Positions 62,401 to 64,000 of a stretch of DNA of 64,000 bases are shown in pieces; position 1 is the stretch's first letter; the number at the start of each line of letters is the position of its first letter. Below the pieces are notes generated by a model. The model worked only from the letters and a program-made list of their open reading frames with translations. It made no database searches and was not told the DNA's origin. The stretch spans positions 14,725,880 to 14,789,879 of the forward strand of contig CM046855.1 in the NCBI GenBank assembly GCA_025617745.1, written 5' to 3'. The translations under genes and the position numbers were made by a program. The stretch is from Heliocidaris erythrogramma. Taxonomy: Eukaryota > Echinodermata > Echinoidea > Camarodonta > Echinometridae.

Positions 62401-63625
62401 ACTCTTTAGATAGGACCTTGAACATATGAAGTATGTTGTACTTAAGATGTGGAAATTACTCCCATAAAAGGAGTCATCTTATTACATCAGAAGTAGATAT
62501 TAAGTTTTTCATAATCAAGAAATACCAGTTGATTATTAAAAAACTGTATTACCACTGCTAATAGAATCGCTTTATTTGATTCAAAAATGTCCAATAAAAA
62601 ATCATTGATTTGCATTCTTAAATATTCAGATTACATTTCATAGGATTCTGTCAGAATCTTTGTTCAAATTCATTATCAGAACTCAAAACCTTTAAGATAT
62701 AACAAAAAAACTCACTGGAGCAGTCAGGCCTGAGTGTGTGCAGTTGCCTGGTGATTCTACTGCCTTCAATCTCTTCTCCATGGTCAGTTACACACCAGCA
62801 ATCTCCACTCCTAGGAGGGCACTGGACAGGCTCAAAGCTACCATCAAACTTACATTGGGGCTGATCAAGTACCCCTGAGGCCTCATGGAGGGCTCTCAGA
62901 CGTTCACACATTGTCTTGCCTGGTGGTTAATTGATCAAGTAGAAGGAGAGGATAAGAGGAAAGGTGTATGAAAATAAAAAGCAAATACCAACTGAAATGA
63001 ATGAATTATTTAAAACAGATTCAGCGGTATTTTACAGATCAACAAATATGAGGAGCAAGACTGCCATTAAAATAATTATTTTCTTTTTTTCTACAGTTCA
63101 TTAACTGTGGTTTAAAAAAAAGCTCTGTGAGAAAGACTTTTGATTATAGGGATACAAAAAATAATTCTTTGCAGTTCTTCCATGATTTTCATACTTGATT
63201 GAACCTTTTACACAGGATAAAGGCATAACTAGTTCTTGTCATGTGTACCAACCGAAGGAGAGGTACCAGTTAGCTTTTTATGTGAATTATACTTTTTATC
63301 TTTACATTTTGCTTTTATTTCATCAATTAATATGATATACCAAGTTCTTTTGCTAACATCATAACCTTATACTATTAATAAATAATGTCACAAATACATG
63401 TAAAATTTTAGAAGTAAATTGTACCTTCTTTTCAAGCATACATCAACTTGAGCCTACCTTCAACATAGCAAGCCTCTTGACAAGCTAGCTCAGTTTCAAA
63501 TCTGTTGTCATTGCCATCACATCCGCCATATATGAACTCCTTGCATTTGCCCTCTGTGACATCATATGCCCACATAGGGTAGTAGGCAAAGCAAGTCCCA
63601 GGATCTGCTGACACACTGCATTGCT
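56299..63625 (-). CDS. Papilin-like extracellular-matrix gene, 3' part (Kunitz, Tg1 x4, Ig x3, PLAC); partial
   Basis: Exons, 5' to 3': 63625-63458, 62919-62716, 62280-62026, 61454-61227, 60665-60456, 60136-59876, 59422-59138, 58601-58311, 57849-57670, 57254-57165, 56456-56299; 2330 coding bases, about 776 residues to the stop at 56299-56301. Every internal junction is phase 1, the signature of shuffled extracellular modules. The order Kunitz, three Ig, C-terminal PLAC is that of papilin, a basement-membrane glycoprotein that in flies and worms inhibits or is processed with ADAMTS proteases (published knowledge). The N-terminal thrombospondin and spacer parts would lie beyond 64000. The four thyroglobulin type-1 repeats between the Kunitz and Ig domains are not part of the papilins I know, so the symbol is left empty. 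Introns are 0.4-1.4 kb. No signal peptide is expected in this part. Confidence 0.88.
56827..56897. repeat. (GATGGT/GAT)n microsatellite
   Basis: About 70 bp of gatggt and gatgat units in the last intron of the papilin-like gene. Confidence 0.9.
57165..57849 (-). CDS. Papilin-like exons: Ig domain 3, split by an intron
   Basis: Exons 57670-57849 and 57165-57254, both 1-1, together make one Ig domain: INLQCGTTGSPKPNVMWNRN and NNDLTIR in the first; DIKQTDAGKYSCTAANG in the second. The intron falls just before the D.G.Y.C strand. It is the only Ig domain here divided between two exons. Confidence 0.9.
58311..58601 (-). CDS. Papilin-like exon: Ig domain 2
   Basis: A 1-1 exon. It begins with a basic segment (RPPRRRGGHRQSR) that could bind heparan sulfate, followed by VNMNCRAKGNPAPTITWEFQ and ISDVSLADMGTYKCTARNMY. 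This is a typical I-set Ig domain. The very basic N-terminal part is unusual beside the acidic linker two exons earlier. Confidence 0.92.
59138..59422 (-). CDS. Papilin-like exon: Ig domain 1
   Basis: A 1-1 exon encoding one I-set Ig domain: VVLTCEATGSPLPTISWQRY, then LTILHAKVSDSGPFLCVADN, ending FEITVSG. Cys, Trp and the D.G.(F)xC motif are all present. The acceptor used is the AG before GCACATC at 59422. The AG 26 bases earlier would put a stop in frame when joined to the preceding phase-1 exon, so I rejected it. Confidence 0.88.
59876..60136 (-). CDS. Papilin-like exon: Thr-rich and acidic linker with a 39-bp internal repeat
   Basis: A 1-1 exon of low complexity. It contains two nearly identical 39-bp units encoding PTEAVTxRTAAAT, then TTTTIVTTQAS, then a strongly acidic stretch (GEGEAVEGDEVEIVDEED), and ends with CTDSSNC. 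The Thr-rich part is a likely mucin-type O-glycosylation segment separating the Tg1 array from the Ig array. The donor is GTTGGT, weaker than the others, so alternative splicing of this exon is possible. Confidence 0.82.
60456..60665 (-). CDS. Papilin-like exon: thyroglobulin type-1 repeat D
   Basis: A 1-1 exon with TTCQIHRQESIATSG, RYIPQCTADGSYAQIQC, RYCWCVNEAGEEITGTR and PDC: six cysteines and an intact CWCV. It is closest to repeat B in the YxPQCTAxGxY block, which suggests duplication of one exon. Confidence 0.93.
61227..61454 (-). CDS. Papilin-like exon: thyroglobulin type-1 repeat C (CLCV variant)
   Basis: A 1-1 exon with six cysteines: DTVCFTAYQQ, YMPQCTPQGLFAKLQC, GCLCVNESTG, PRTC. 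The tryptophan of the normally near-invariant CWCV core is Leu here (CLCV), and the loop after it is changed (GLVLFAVDVDPE). The fold should survive because all cysteines remain, but the packing around the core differs from repeats A, B and D. Confidence 0.9.
61680..61800 (+). mobile_element. Possible LTR-retrotransposon remnant (LTR end and primer-binding-like site)
   Basis: An AATAAA at 61751 is followed about 25 bp later by tggtggcagcggtgggata at 61777-61795, a phrase often found just after the 5' LTR in Gypsy-type elements. No coding remnant is beside it. It lies in an intron of the papilin-like gene. Confidence 0.25.
62026..62280 (-). CDS. Papilin-like exon: thyroglobulin type-1 repeat B
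   Basis: A 1-1 exon. A linker of about 28 residues rich in Thr and Ser (IYENSAGNSRPTIRTTTA) precedes the repeat: TLCQQDQRTAQG, YVPQCTASGEYEPMQC, YCWCVNENGEELDFTR, PRC. All six cysteines and CWCV are present. Confidence 0.93.
62716..62919 (-). CDS. Papilin-like exon: thyroglobulin type-1 repeat A
   Basis: A 1-1 exon with the six-cysteine type-1 pattern: MCERLRALHE, PQCKFDGSFEPVQC, GDCWCVTDHGEEIEGS, RPDC. The CWCV core and G..I.GS are diagnostic. Such repeats in other proteins can bind or inhibit cysteine and aspartic proteases; here the role is unknown. Confidence 0.93.
63458..63625 (-). CDS. Papilin-like exon: Kunitz/BPTI domain
   Basis: The exon (1-1) encodes one Kunitz protease-inhibitor domain with six cysteines: CSVSADPGTC, WAYDVTEGKC, FIYGGCDGNDNRF, ELACQEAC. 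The residue after the second cysteine (the P1 position in active Kunitz inhibitors) is Phe, in CFAYYP. Trypsin inhibitors have Lys or Arg here, so chymotrypsin- or elastase-type specificity, or no inhibition, is more likely. The exon is the most 5' coding piece inside the window. Confidence 0.92.
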
Positions 63626-63949
63626 CTACATCAGGGACAGATGAAAATTATTCCACAGTTACAAAATTTATTGTATTTAAAACATGGTTGTGGTTTAACA
63701 ATAGCAATGCAATAGTATAAGTAAAAACCTGATTAATGCTACTTAACATTTATTCTTAAGAGAATCTAAAATATTAGAAGCCTAGCTTTTACTAGATTTC
63801 CTCATATTTCATGGCAAACTAGTTTGTCTTATCCCAACTTTAAAATGATGGCAATATTGATCTGTGTCTTTGTATGTTTACTTCTTCTTCTTTTGTTGAA
63901 AGTATTGAATATATTTTCCTATATTATTGTAATAATGCAACGGTCATTG

Positions 63950-64000
63950 TTTATCTTCCAATTATGTGATTTGAAATATGAAATAAACTGAAACTGAAAC
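63950..64000 (+). mobile_element. LINE 3' tail at window end
   Basis: The last bases (gaaataaactgaaactgaaa) have an AATAAA-like motif and a repeated ctgaaa tail, as in CR1/L2-like elements. The extent to the left is unclear. Confidence 0.45.

Overview
The window is nuclear DNA of an animal. It has spliced genes with GT-AG introns, AT-rich non-coding DNA, microsatellites and many short terminal-inverted-repeat (TIR) transposon remnants. The gene content, the transposon types and the frequent tacatgta-type words suggest a marine invertebrate deuterostome, most likely an echinoderm such as a sea urchin. The species is an inference.

Three genes can be read exon by exon. (1) DZANK1, minus strand, 17222-41146: 17 coding exons whose phases all fit, giving a 778-residue protein with an N-terminal beta-rich domain, five zinc ribbons (one per exon) and C-terminal ankyrin repeats. 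A probable non-coding first exon ends at 42788. (2) PET117, plus strand, 45332-48060: two exons encoding a 77-residue mitochondrial cytochrome c oxidase assembly factor. DZANK1 and PET117 are divergent; from general knowledge their human orthologues both lie at 20p11.23, so the proximity may be ancient. (3) The 3' half of a papilin-like extracellular-matrix gene, minus strand, 56299-63625: Kunitz, four thyroglobulin type-1, a Thr-rich/acidic linker, three Ig domains and PLAC. Every internal junction is phase 1.

The left 17 kb has no recognised gene. Three candidate exons of an unknown secreted protein lie on the minus strand at 5278-7474.

The rest is mostly mobile DNA. Five elements are flanked by TTAA: three have piggyBac-like CCC ends, one is 1.8 kb with a decayed THAP domain (Kolobok-like), and one has GCCTGAGTC ends. 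There is also a 9-bp-TSD Mutator-like element, a pogo-like element carrying a LINE fragment, a TA-flanked 1.56-kb element, and a tandem array of about 150-bp units ending in a GC-rich hairpin (pearl/Helentron-like). Related miniature elements share the core TGATTGGCTGAGAGCA. A stretch near 25.8-26.0 kb closely resembles the 5' Alu domain of SRP (7SL) RNA and sits inside a DZANK1 intron.
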